From: Rhizomucor pusillus
Lineage: Eukaryota > Mucoromycota > Mucoromycetes > Mucorales > Lichtheimiaceae
Length of the DNA stretch: 64,000 bases
NCBI GenBank assembly: GCA_900175165.2
Contig: FWWN02000458.1
Coordinates: 1-64,000, forward strand
Direction of reading: 5' to 3'
Under the pieces are notes generated by a model, which was not told the origin of the DNA, did no database searches, and saw nothing but the letters and a program-made list of their open reading frames with translations. The position numbers and the translations under genes are program-made. Shown here piece by piece: positions 46,221 to 57,274 of the stretch. Every line of letters starts with the position of its first letter. Within the stretch, counting starts at the first letter, position 1.

Positions 46221-49021
46221 ATGCCCTCATCGACCATTGATACCCAGGAACCCCGTAACAAATTCACGACTACACTTGAGCCGATTAGGAATGTCGATCC
46301 ACGCGATGAAAATACGCCTGATAACCATGTACTCAGAGACCCCACAATGATACGCCTGACCGGCAAGCATCCCTTCAACGCAGGTATAGAGCAGCAATTC
46401 CTCTAGTGATGTATGAAATAATTGCTTACAATGCCTCCCACTTGTAGAGGCACCTGTCAAGGCTTTAGAGCAAGCAGGCTATGTTACTCCAAACCAGCTA
46501 CACTTTGTACGAAACCATGGCCCTGTTCCACAGTTATCCTTTAACGACCATCGTCTAGAGATAACTGGTCTCGTTAACAAACAGGTGACACTAACGATGC
46601 AAGATATCCTATCAATGCAATCAACGACTATTCCGGTTACCATGGTGTGTGCCGGCAACCGAAGAAAAGAACAGAACATGGTCAAGCAATCAATCGGTTT
46701 TGCATGGCAAGTAAAAAAAAGAAAAAAATTTCTTTATCAAACGTTGCAAAATTGCTTACATACAGCAGGGGCCCCTCCGGTGTAAGCACCGCTTGCTGGA
46801 CCGGTGTCTTCCTTCGAGATGTAATAAACCACTTTGCCGGCGGCCTCGCAGACGGCGCCAGCTACATCTGCTTTGAAGGTTGCGACAAGACCTCAAAGGT
46901 AAATACAAAGAATAATACTTAGATAAATACCCACCAGTTATCTAATACATGGATAAACGTCAGGGTGGTTACGGTACATCCATTGCAGCAAACCGAGTCA
47001 TGTCTGACCACTACGATATTCTTCTCGCCTACAAAATGAACGGCGAATGGCTATCTCCTGATCACGGCTACCCACTTCGTGTTCTCATACCTGGCTGCAT
47101 CGGTGGCCGCAGCGTCAAATGGCTTTCACGCATCGAAGCAAGCGAGAATGAATCAACAAATGCATACCACTATCATGATAACAAGGTGCTTCCTACCCAA
47201 GTGCAAACAGCCGAGCAAGCTGCTGCTGAAGATTGGTGGACAAGGCCCGAGTACACACTTTACGACCTCAACATTAACAGTGCCATCACGACACCCGATC
47301 ACAACGAGCGCATCGTCCTGAAAGACTTACAAGACGTTTACACTGTCCGCGGCTACGCATACACTGGAGGCAATCGCCGGATCACGCGCGTTGAATTATC
47401 CCTTGACAGCGGCAAGACCTGGCTGCTTGCAAACCTCGACCGGCCTCCAGCGGAACAAGTCGCATCGATGTACGGCGAGCTTGTAGGTCCCAGCTACTAC
47501 AAGCGCTCAAGAAACTGGGCATGGACTCGTTGGCACGTTGATCTCGAAGTAGCTGACCTCGTGCGCGCTGAAGAAATGGTTGTGCGTGCCTGGGACGAGT
47601 CTCAAAACACGCAGCCTGAAAACCTCACATGGAATCTCATGGGTATGCTCAATAACTGCTGGTTCAGAGTGAAGCTTGCGCTCGAGCGCGGACCAACGCT
47701 TGCAATTGCATGCGAACATCCTGCACCTGTGGGTCCAATGGCTGGCCCAGAAACAGGAGGATGGATGGAGAAACGGCTTGCGCAGGAAATGAATACAGCA
47801 TCTACCAAAGACGTAAGCAACGCAGCTGCCGCCGCGCAGGTCAACAAATCGTTGCCAACGTTCACCATGGCTCAGGTGGAAGCACATGCATCCGAAACAG
47901 ACTGCTGGATCGTTGTGCATAATCTCGTGTATGACTGCACACCTTTCCTAAAGGACCATCCCGGTGGTGCATCAAGTATCCTGATTACCGGCGGCACAGA
48001 TACCACTGAAGAATTCGATGCAATCCATTCCATGAAGGCTCAAGAAATGCTCAAAGACTATCTTATCGGCCAGCTTGCAGTTGATGCTCAAGACGAACAA
48101 AGCTCAGTTACGACCACAGCCTCGTCTGCTCCAACTGCATTTAGTCGAACTGATTCGCAAAAGACACTCGCCTCAAGCGTCAATCTGGACGACGAAGTGC
48201 CATTCCTCAACCCCAAACAATGGAAGAAACTTGTGCTCGAAAGCAAAGAATCCCTGTCTAGCACTATCCGGCTGTTCCGGTTCTCATTTGATACTTCATG
48301 CTTTGGATTGCCGGTCGGCCAGCATGTATACTTGAAACTGCCTCAAGAGCGAACGAGTCGCGACATGCAAGTCAAGTCTGTGATGCGTGCATACACACCT
48401 AGCCGTTGCGGCCCTGATTTTGTCGAATTCATTGTCAAGATTTATTTCCCCGAGAATGGCCGTCCAGGCGGTGCGTTTACGCAGCTGCTAGACAAGGTGC
48501 GCGTTGGCGAAACAGTCGATTGCAAAGGCCCGTTCGGAGAATACGAGTACCTGGGCGACAAGAGCTACAGTATCCTCAAACAACCCGCCAAGAAAGCAAC
48601 GCATATTGGCATGATTGCAGGTGGCACCGGCATCACACCCATGTGGCAAGTGCTTGATGCTATGCGACGAGACAGCGACCCGCCATACGTGTCCCTAATC
48701 TACTGTGCTCGTTATCTCGAGGATCTTGTGCTATCAGAAGAAATCGGCCAACTGCGCTCTTTGCTTGGAACACGCTTACATGTGCGCTACATCCTATCAA
48801 GTCCCACGAAAGAAAAAGACACATGGGACCAAGGCCGCGGCCACCTTTCCGCGGCCGAAGTGGAAAAACATTTGTTCCCCTTTGCTACCGATCAAACTCA
48901 AGACCACGAAAAGCTTGTGCTTCTTTGTGCCTCTGACGCGATGATCGAGAATTGCTGCAAACCTCTCATTTCAAACTATATGGGACAAGACTTTACACTG
49001 AACAATGTCTTTGTATTCTAA
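46221..49021 (+). CDS. niaD: Assimilatory nitrate reductase [NAD(P)H]
   Basis: Reduces nitrate to nitrite in the cytosol. Four exons (46221-46383, 46448-46706, 46769-46898, 46964-49021) give 869 residues. Order: molybdopterin domain (TMVCAGNRR with the Mo-ligand Cys, WGPSGVSTACWTGV), GGYGTSI and the KMNGEWLSPDHGYPLRV block, dimerisation domain, hinge, cytochrome b5 domain with heme-binding DHPGG (~residue 520) and a second His at IHSMKA, FAD domain (RAYTP) and NAD(P)H domain (GGTGITPMWQVL) ending NNVFVF. The Mo-domain intron 46707-46768 starts GCAAGT; this junction restores the conserved W-G-x-x-G-V-S. Two introns lie within the first 700 bp, the rest is one long exon. Nitrite reductase follows in tandem. 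Confidence 0.96.
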
Positions 49022-50045
49022 CGAAAACGAAAAATCATACGAGTAATATTTAGCATATGATATTCATTCTCCTCTTCTTCATCTTCTTCTTCTCCCACTT
49101 TCTCAAAACCATCGTCTATACATGAACAGTTACTGTATGTATTTTCAACTGAATAAAAATATTATCATCATCGCCATCAGCATTACATCTTATCGTCTTA
49201 CAGACCCATTGTTTGCTCTGAAGAAGACAAGATTATCCGGAAACGCAAAGTGAGTTTGATAACAATTGGACTTCATCAATCACGGTAGATTGCCACTCAA
49301 GTGTGATACCCGGTACAGCGTCTTACCTTTAAAGTCAAAAAACAAACGAGTGGATCAAAAGTTACAGAGGTCGAGCTTATCAGGCAAGCGACATGCAGCG
49401 AAGATAAGAGGGCATTCAGGGTCAATAAACAAGCAAGAAAGATAAGACTGTTACACTTCCTCTCGAGAGATCGCACCGAGGCGGGGGAGGAGGAACTCTT
49501 AACAAAGAATTTTATCTGGTTTGGGTGACCGATTCTCTTCTATTTGTTTGTTAAGCAAACATGAGCATTCCATTCTTTTCCCGATGAATACAATGCAGCA
49601 TAGATGGTAAGGACTGATATCTTGGAAAAAGGAATGATAGATAATGGTCTCTCAAAGGCAACAGGCAGGCAAGCAGTCAGCGAAGCACACACAACTCTCT
49701 CTTTATCTCACGCGCAGGTTCGTGCTGCTGCTGCTGCTGCCAAACGGAAATCTTTTCCCAACCACTCGATCGGGAAAATCCGTACCTTTCCTGGATTGCT
49801 TAACAAACAAATCTTTTCGAGATAAGCAACCCCGAAATGATAACTGAATGGCGATGAACACTGGATAAGTGTGGGGGTTTAGCCTCCTGATGAATTGAGA
49901 TTGATGCACTCCCTCCCTTCTTATTTTATATTCTGATCTTCACGTGGTGCATTTATAAATACCATTCCTACATCTACATAGTGAAGCCTTGTCCTGCTTA
50001 TCTCCCTTCTCTCTCTTTTATTTTTTCTCTTTTCTTTTTAACCTC
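49022..50045 (+). promoter_or_regulatory. niiA promoter with many GATA-factor sites
   Basis: About 1 kb between niaD and niiA. AGATAA/GATAAG-type sites on either strand are at 49376-49383, 49402-49408, 49440-49446, 49512-49517, 49639-49644, 49703-49708, 49820-49826 and 49997-50003. The last part (50004-50040) is a nearly pure C/T tract just before the niiA ATG, like other leaders in the window. The niaD 3' end also lies here; AATAAA occurs at 49152-49157. No coding sequence is seen. Confidence 0.6.
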
Positions 50046-53000
50046 ATGCCTCCCAACACAGAAATTCCTCCAGAGGTGTTCTCGCACCAGCAGGATGAAC
50101 CAGTTCCCAGCACCACCAAGACCATCGTAGTCGTCGGCCTCGGCATGGTGGCTGTCTCTTTCATCGAAAAGATTAGAGAGTATGATATTGAAAATATGTA
50201 CGAAATTAAAGTTTTTTCTGAAGAGCCTGTTGGTAAGGAAAAACTTTATACTTTTCAAATAATGTGTTTCATACATTGATTAATTTTTTTTGCTTCTAGT
50301 TGCCTACAACCGCGTTGGCCTTACACAATACTTTTCTCATCGAAACGTTGAGCAGCAATTGATGCGGCCTGGATCTTGGTACGATGAGCTACGCGTACAA
50401 GTATTTCTCGGCGATCCTGTTCAAGAGATCGACAGTGCTACCAAACGGGTCCGTGCACGCGATGTTGGCTGGGTATACTACGACCTGCTTGTCTTGGCAA
50501 CTGGATCTTCAGCAGCGCTGCCTCCTGGAGTTTCTCTCGACGCGATGAAGGGCCTCTTTGTCTATCGTACATTGCAGGACCTCAGTGATATCATCGAATG
50601 GGCCAAACTTGAACGTGTTCAGCACGCTTCCATTGTGGGAGGCGGTCTCTTGGGCCTCGAAGCTGCCAAGGCTGCAAAGGATCTTGGATTAAAGGTCACC
50701 ATCTACGAACGCTCTGACCGGCTCATGTCAAGACAACTGGACCAGGAAGCATCTCGCATGCTAGAAGCAGAGATCAAGAAATTCGGCTTGGAAGCAGTCA
50801 TCAACCACTGTCCAATGCAGCTGTTGCAAGAAGAAGGTTCTGTCAAGGGTGCTGTGCTGTCAAACGGCGAAACCGTTGAAACGCACATGATGATATATGC
50901 AATCGGTATCCGAGCTCGCGACCAGCTTGCTGATGCTTGTCCAGGACTGGAGAGGGCTTCCAGAGGCGGCTTTAAAGTCAACGAACGACTAGAAACTTCT
51001 CTCCCTGATGTTTACGCAATTGGCGAATGCGCTGCTTACAACGATATGATCTACGGTCTAGTAGCGCCTGGATACGAGTAAGTTTCAATCCACGCATGTT
51101 ATTAGCATTTCAGCGAATTTTTTTTCTCTAAATGATAATGCTTGTTTAGCATGGCTGAAGTCGTTGCACGTAACCTAACTACACGTCTTCGAGATTCCCG
51201 CAAGGCCGCTTTCAAAGGCTCAGACATGTCAACCAAGCTCAAGCTGCTTGGTGTCAACGTAGCAAGCTTTGGCGACTGTTTCCCCGACGAATCCAAGACA
51301 CAGTATCTGATCTATCGCGATCCATTCAGCGGTATCTACAAAAAGTACATTTTTACAAAAGATGGCAAGCGACTCCTTGGAGGCATGATGGTGGGCGACA
51401 CAAACGACTATGCGAAACTCTTGGCTCTGGTCCGATCTGCAAAGCGGTTGCACGCGCCTCCTTCAGAGCTGATCCTCGGCGTCCAAGCAGCAGATCAAGT
51501 ACAGGGCGCAGATGCTTTACCGGACGACACCCAGATATGCTCGTGCAACAATGTCACCAAAGGCAACATTCGCAAAATCATCCATGAAAAGAAATGTGAG
51601 AATGTGAACCAAGTGAAATGTTTCTCCAAGGCCGGTACTGGATGTGGTGGCTGTCTTCCGCAGGTGCAAGAGGTAAAAAAAATCGATTGATTGATCGCTT
51701 CTTTACGTTACACATTGACTGACTGACTGACTCGATGTATGTGTATGTAGATCTTTGAGGCTGAAATGAAGTCACTGGGTCAAACGATCAGCAATGCTCT
51801 CTGTAGCCATTTTCGATACAGTCGCGCTGAACTTTTCACCATTGGCAAGGTCAAGGGTCTCCATTCGTTTGAAGAGTTTCTCGATCATGCCAGTACCGAA
51901 GCTTCGCTTGCTACGCGCGACGGCTGTGAAGTCTGCAAACCAACCATTGCCAGTATCCTTGCAAGTTTGTGGAATGAGCATATTTTGAACGACGGGCTGC
52001 GTCCGTTGCAGGATACCAATGATCGATACTTGGCAAACATCCAGCGCGGTGGTCTTTACAGCATCGTCCCGCGTATCCCTGCCGGTGAAGTGACTCCAGA
52101 CAAACTGGGTGTGATTGCCAGCATCGCAAAGGAATACAACCTTTACACAAAGATAACAGGCGCTCAGCGTATAGATATCAGTAAGTATGATCAACGCACA
52201 TTAATCTAACTTCTCTCTTTTTGCTTACTTTTTTTTTTAAATTACAACAGTGGGTGCCAGAAAGCAAGATCTACCGGGAATCTGGGAGAAACTGGTTGAT
52301 GCCGATTTTGAAAGTGGTCACGCGTACGGCAAATCGCTTCGTGCTGTCAAGAGTTGCGTGGGTACCACGTGGTGCCGTTACGGTCAGCAGGACTCTGTCG
52401 GTTTCGCGATACTGCTAGAAAATCGGTACAAGGGTATCCGGTCACCTCACAAGCTCAAAGGCGGTGTCTCTGGATGTATCCGTGAATGTGCAGAAGCTCA
52501 AGGCAAAGACTTTGGCTGCATTGCAACCGACAAGGGTTACAATGTTTATGTGTGTGGTAACGGCGGCTCCAAACCAAAGCATGCCGAACTTTTAGCGGCG
52601 GACGTATCTGAAGAGATGACTATCAAATACTTGGATCGATTCTTGATGTACTACATCATGACTGCCGACCGACTTACTCGCACGGCCCGCTGGCTTGAAA
52701 AGATGGAAGGCGGTATCCAGTATCTGCGCAAGGTGGTTGTGGACGATCACCTGGGTATCTGTGCACAGCTTGAGGAACACATGCAGCAGCTTATCGGCAC
52801 CTATCAGTGCGAATGGACGACGGTCGTGCGTGATCCCAAGCGACGCAAGCACTTTGAAGAGTTTGTGAACAGCAAGGAAAACGATACTGTGATTGAAATG
52901 GTGGATGAGCGTGGACAGCTACGACCAGCTGACTGGCCTAAAGAAGTTCCACCCATGCCTTCTCTCAAGAGTCATCGAGACGATAAGGAAGAGCAGAACG

Positions 53001-53467
53001 ATTGGCTGCATGTAGGCTCTACAGACCTGTTCCCTACGGACGAAGGCAAAGTCGTTCGGGTTGGCAACGCGCAGATCGCAGTGTTCCGCACCAAGGATAA
53101 ATGGTACGCTACTCAAAACATGTGCCCGCACAAACGTGCCCTAGTGCTCGCTTCCGGTATCCTGGGCAACAACGGTTCAACTCCTTACGTATCATGTCCT
53201 ATGCACAAGAAGAATTTTGACCTCGAGTCTGGTGATTGTCTCGTACCAGGTGAAGAAAAAAAGTACAAGTTGAGCACCTTTGATGTCAAGGTCGAAAACG
53301 ATCAAGTATACCTTCTTGTACCATCTCTTCAAGTGCTCAATGAGATCTTGGGCTCGGACCGTACTATCATCAATCGCAATATGGCCAAGAAGGTGCAAGT
53401 CGTTTCCCAAGCCGAAGCACCAGCGTGTGGCACTGGCGGTTGCGGTGACAAGAGTCTAGAGTGGTAG
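50046..53467 (+). CDS. niiA: Assimilatory nitrite reductase [NAD(P)H] with C-terminal Rieske domain
   Basis: Six-electron reduction of nitrite to ammonium. Five exons (50046-50232, 50300-51077, 51150-51672, 51751-52180, 52251-53467) give 1,044 residues. Order: FAD domain (TIVVVGLGMVAVSF), NAD(P)H domain (SIVGGGLLGLEAAKAA), a [2Fe-2S] BFD-like region (CSCNNVTKGNIRKI, then AGTGCGGC), a ferredoxin-like sulfite/nitrite reductase half domain, the siroheme/[4Fe-4S] domain with CVGTTWC and CIREC, and a C-terminal Rieske-type domain (CPHKRA ... CPMHKKNF). This is the fungal-type large subunit carrying its small-subunit-like Rieske domain fused. The C-terminus is Cys/Gly-rich (ACGTGGCGDKSLEW). Intron 3 (51673-51750) contains a short tandem GACT repeat. 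Confidence 0.96.
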
Positions 53468-53642
53468 ATCATCTCAAAATTGGGTCCCAGCATAGAAACA
53501 TCTCCGTTATCATATCTTTTATTCTCTCCCATGACAGCATCGACATCGTTCTTTTTTATTTGTGTCCATAGTGGATATATGTATCTGCGTATGTGTATTG
53601 GCTTGTTTGCTATAAATGAATAATGTTTATTTATCATCTCAT

Positions 53643-55370
53643 TTAACGTTTCTTGTAAACGCATGGCTTCAATAATTTTTTAGCCTTCTTCTTGAGCTTG
53701 GCTTTTGGTACACTGACTCCAGCTCCTTCCTTGAGCTTCTGTTTTGCTTTTTCGTCAAGTCCTTCAAGCATCTCCTCGTCAATCTCTTCATCAACTGCCG
53801 TGTCTTGCTTTCTAAAGTAAAGCATGATGAACATCTTGTTGCTGTCATCCTGCAGTGTCCAAAAAGAAAGGGATATAAGTACAAGGTCATCAACTTCAGA
53901 TATGTACCAGTCAGACAACTTGCCTTTCCCTCAAAGTTGAATCCCAACAACTCAACAAGATGGATGAATTCGTTTACATCGCTGAACCGACTAACGACTT
54001 CAGCAATTTTCAACTCTCCACTATTTTGTAACATCTAATCAGTATATTTGCATTTTTTGCGAACTAGGTAGCCGATGATATACCCTGATTTCAACACGCG
54101 CTTTGCCTCGTCCAAGAAATCGAGATAGTTTGTTCCCATGAGGGATAGTGAGAATACAGCCACGTCCACAAAGTTTGCAGGTATAGGTAACTGTAAAAGA
54201 AAGCGTCAATACATGTCCATGCTAGCTCAAACAGAGAAAGAGATATCATACCTTTGCAATATCGCATGCGATGACTTTATCGTTCTTTGCAACGAGGTCA
54301 AAACTTAATATGCTTAGATGGGTGACAGCATGAGCAATCTTGGCATCACCGCATCCCAAGTCGGCGACTACGGTGCCCTTGGGCAGCTCGTTGAGTTGAT
54401 TGATAATTACATCTACCGGGTTCACGGGCCAGGATTCCACTTGGTGCCGGAATCCCTCGTGATATTCATCAAAAAGCTCGGGCTTTTCATTAAAGATCTT
54501 GTAAGCTTCATTGCCTCGTGTAGTGTACAGCTGCTCATTTAGCCAGCGGAATCGTGCGCCGGAGAGCTTGTCTTTCATCTTTTGCTGCAAGGCCGTCAGC
54601 TTGCTAGGCTTCTCTGCATTCTTGGCGGCGGTCTTGGCTGGTTGCTGTTGTTTAGCGGCTGCTGCAGTTGATGCAGCGCTGCTGTTGTTATTATTATCGC
54701 TGCTGCTGCTGCTGTTGTTGTTGTTGCTGGAGTTCTTTTTTGATAACAGTTCTTGCAGCTTCTTCCGTTGCTGCTCGTTGACAGTGTTCTTTTTTACATT
54801 CTTCTTATCCAGATTGTCCGATCCAGCTTTCTTCTGTTGCTTGCTATCAGTTTCCGCATCCTTCACTGTTTGTGATACCTGCTCGTCCTTAGGTTTTGCG
54901 GTTTGGTTATTGCTTTTCTTTGCTTCGTTCTTCTTTTGCTGCTGTTGTTGCTGCTTTTTGGATTTATCAACCTTTTCATTTTTCACGGGTTCGTTGTCGG
55001 CTTTATCTTGAACATCGTGCATGGTGACATCTTTAGGTCCTTTTTGCTCTAATGCCTGTTGCTCGGCTTTCTTCCACTGCTGATTATCCTTCTTTTGTTG
55101 CTTTGCTTTTTGCTTCTTTGCAGGTGGTGGTGGTGGCTGCTGTTCCGCATCTGCGGCATGTTTCCGTTTGCCGGGAGACTGCTGCTTCTGTTGCTTCTTT
55201 TGTTGCTGCTGCTTGCCGTTGACTTTGGTTAATTGTTGCTGGAGCTGATCAGCTTCATTTGATGTTGAGACAGGCTTTTGTTTCTGCTTCTTCTTGTTCT
55301 TTTTTGCATGTTCCTGAGGAATGATCTCGGTTGGAAGAGACCAGCCTCCTGCATCGAACAATGGCTGCAT
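53643..55370 (-). CDS. RRP8: rRNA-processing protein 8 (RRP8), SAM-dependent methyltransferase
   Basis: Nucleolar methyltransferase; yeast Rrp8 makes m1A in 25S rRNA. Exons 54252-55370, 54084-54190, 53924-54020 and 53643-53849 give 509 residues. The start [15 protein letters not shown] aligns with the short yeast N-terminus. A long Lys/Gln/Asn-rich region with single-residue runs follows. The conserved C-terminal half starts at [18 protein letters not shown], then SAM-binding [52 protein letters not shown] and the final CVYKKR. Intron 53850-53923 has a GC donor (GCAAGT). It is head-to-head with the RAD51D-like gene, 66 bp between start codons. Confidence 0.94.
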
Positions 55371-55436
55371 GTCAAACTCGGAAAAGAGATCAAAAGCTGA
55401 AAAACTTTTGGATAACAGCGGGATTCGATCTCTTTC
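55371..55436. promoter_or_regulatory. 66-bp divergent start-to-start interval (RRP8 / RAD51D-like)
   Basis: The two start codons are separated by 66 bp, so each promoter must overlap the neighbour's 5' leader or coding start. No TATA element is visible. Annotated start choice could lengthen the interval slightly. Confidence 0.45.
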
Positions 55437-56877
55437 ATGCGCAAATTGAAGATAGTACTCCAGCAGGCCACGGCAGCCGAAGAAACGCGTGCACTTTATG
55501 CTCCTGTCCTTGAAAAACTGGAAAAGCTGGGTATTACGACAGGTGATCTGCTTTGCTGCCTCTACTGCTACTTTGCTTCCCCATTTCTTACACGGGGCAA
55601 CAATGAATGAATCTTTTAGAGCTTGCGCTGTTCAGATCAGATCTCGAAGCCGTCTCACGATCTGCAGGTGTTCCTCTTCAGGTTAGCAGCATTGGTAGGG
55701 CAAATAAAATGCGTAAGAGAAAACTTAGCAGGAACTAGCTCCTAGAGGCGCTTGAACGCCAGATAAGCTTAATTTGCATGGTGGAAGAGACAAAGAGTGT
55801 ACCTGAAACGACCATTTTCTCGACCGGGATGCCGAAGTAAAGTGATATCTGCCAAGATAGGCAAGTGGGTACATTGTTCTTTGACAACTTATTCTAGACT
55901 CGACGATGCACTGGGGGGAGGGCTCCGGAGCAACCAAATTACAGAGATATGTGGAAACATGCGATTTGGCATGTCAAAGGTAAAAGAATGTCATTTGAGG
56001 TGTTATGCGAAGAATATTCTGAACGGAATGCGCAGTTGTCTATCCGGTCGATGATTGCCTATTTACGAGCGTCAAATGATGCCAAAGCTGTACATATTGA
56101 TACAAAGGGGACGTTCGATCCTCGTACGATCCACGAGAGTGGCGGGACTTTGTCATCGATCGATGTAGGCTTAAACCTCGGTCTAAATGCAAGGCTATTG
56201 CTGTTTACAACAAACCATTGATCGATTTAGTGCCATGATATTCTTGCCCGCATAGAGTGTTTTCAAGCATTTACAGTGACACAAATGAACCGTGTTCTGG
56301 AACAGATTGGAGCCTCTACCGCTGTACGATCATCCCGTTATCTTATAATAGTGGAGGATGTTAGTAATATACTATGCACGGACTGGGAAATTACACATGA
56401 TCAAGGTAAAGTGGGCTCAAGTATTTACAACGTGGCTGATGCATAAACACTCAATTTCCTCAACCTTCCGTTTGCCTTGCAGTGAAGGCGCTCACTATGA
56501 ATTTTGGAAAGATTTCTCGATTTGGATGCCCTATACTGGTAACCTTAAATTTTAAGCTTTTCGGGATCATCCGTCTTGTGCTTCAAATGTGCTTTAACTT
56601 GATGCTGTACAGATATTACGAACAGTAGATAAAGAGAAGGATAAAGCGCTTGCGGCCGCAATTATGCAAAACTGGGAAAAAACCATTGATGTACGCCTAT
56701 TCCTATCTCCCGGAACGCAGCCACGTGAATCAAGTTGTCGCATTGAAAGAACCAGAGGATGGGTAAGCTCAGCATTGCAGATCTCGTGGCGACACTGCAT
56801 AGCGTTGACTAGATGTGAAAATGTTGAAGGTCGTACCCGACAAATCAATTGTCTTTTTCGGCGAACCATGCGAATAA
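55437..56877 (+). CDS. RAD51 paralog, RAD51D-like, with degenerate Walker A
   Basis: Homologous-recombination accessory protein of the RecA/RAD51 fold. Nine exons (55437-55542, 55620-55681, 55739-55836, 55898-55979, 56000-56164, 56231-56405, 56483-56538, 56613-56762, 56830-56877) give 313 residues. RAD51D features: LGITTELALFRSDLEAVSR at the N-terminus, IFSTGMPKLDDALGGGL, ITEICG, AVHIDTKGTF, LARIECFQAFTVTQM, YLIIVEDVSNIL, FGCPIL and a C-terminal QNWEKTIDVRLFLSPG. The Walker A reads CGNMRFGMSK: the usual G-K-[ST] is G-M-S, so the ATP-binding Lys is missing. The intron between exons 4 and 5 is only 20 nt, so a frameshift is an alternative. The last two junctions are the least certain. Other RAD51 paralogs (RAD55/57 types) are possible identities. 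Confidence 0.65.
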
Positions 56878-57274
56878 CCACTCTTAATGCAGCGTCGCGA
56901 TCCAAGCAGCATTGTTTATCCACATCCCACTATAGGAAGATTTACTGCCTCACATGGAATATAAGGAAAAGGCTGGAACAAAGGTTATTGGACTCCTGCA
57001 AATGTCAACGTCTGCAAATCTGGACCTTCATTCTCGAAAAGGTTAAAAGGACCCCCATCCCCCCTGCTGGTTGTCCAATGACAACGGACAGACCCGAAAT
57101 GCAGAGGAAAACCACATCTTGCTTACTGACGGACCACGGCAATGATAGGAGCTTTTGGGCAGCCTCTTTTCTTTTGCAATAAATCCTGCTTTAGGAGGGA
57201 TGCCATGTCCTTCCATCTCTCTCTTTCTCTCTCTTTTCTCTTTTTTCTCGTCTTCCTTTCTACCTTGTCCTCTT

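Noticed and set aside
57155..57274. Signal-peptide-like N-terminal extension (SISLFLSLFSFFSSSFL) of the zinc-finger protein
   Set aside because: The hydrophobic run is a translation of the C/T-rich leader and has no upstream ATG in a good position; the ATG at 57275 is preferred.
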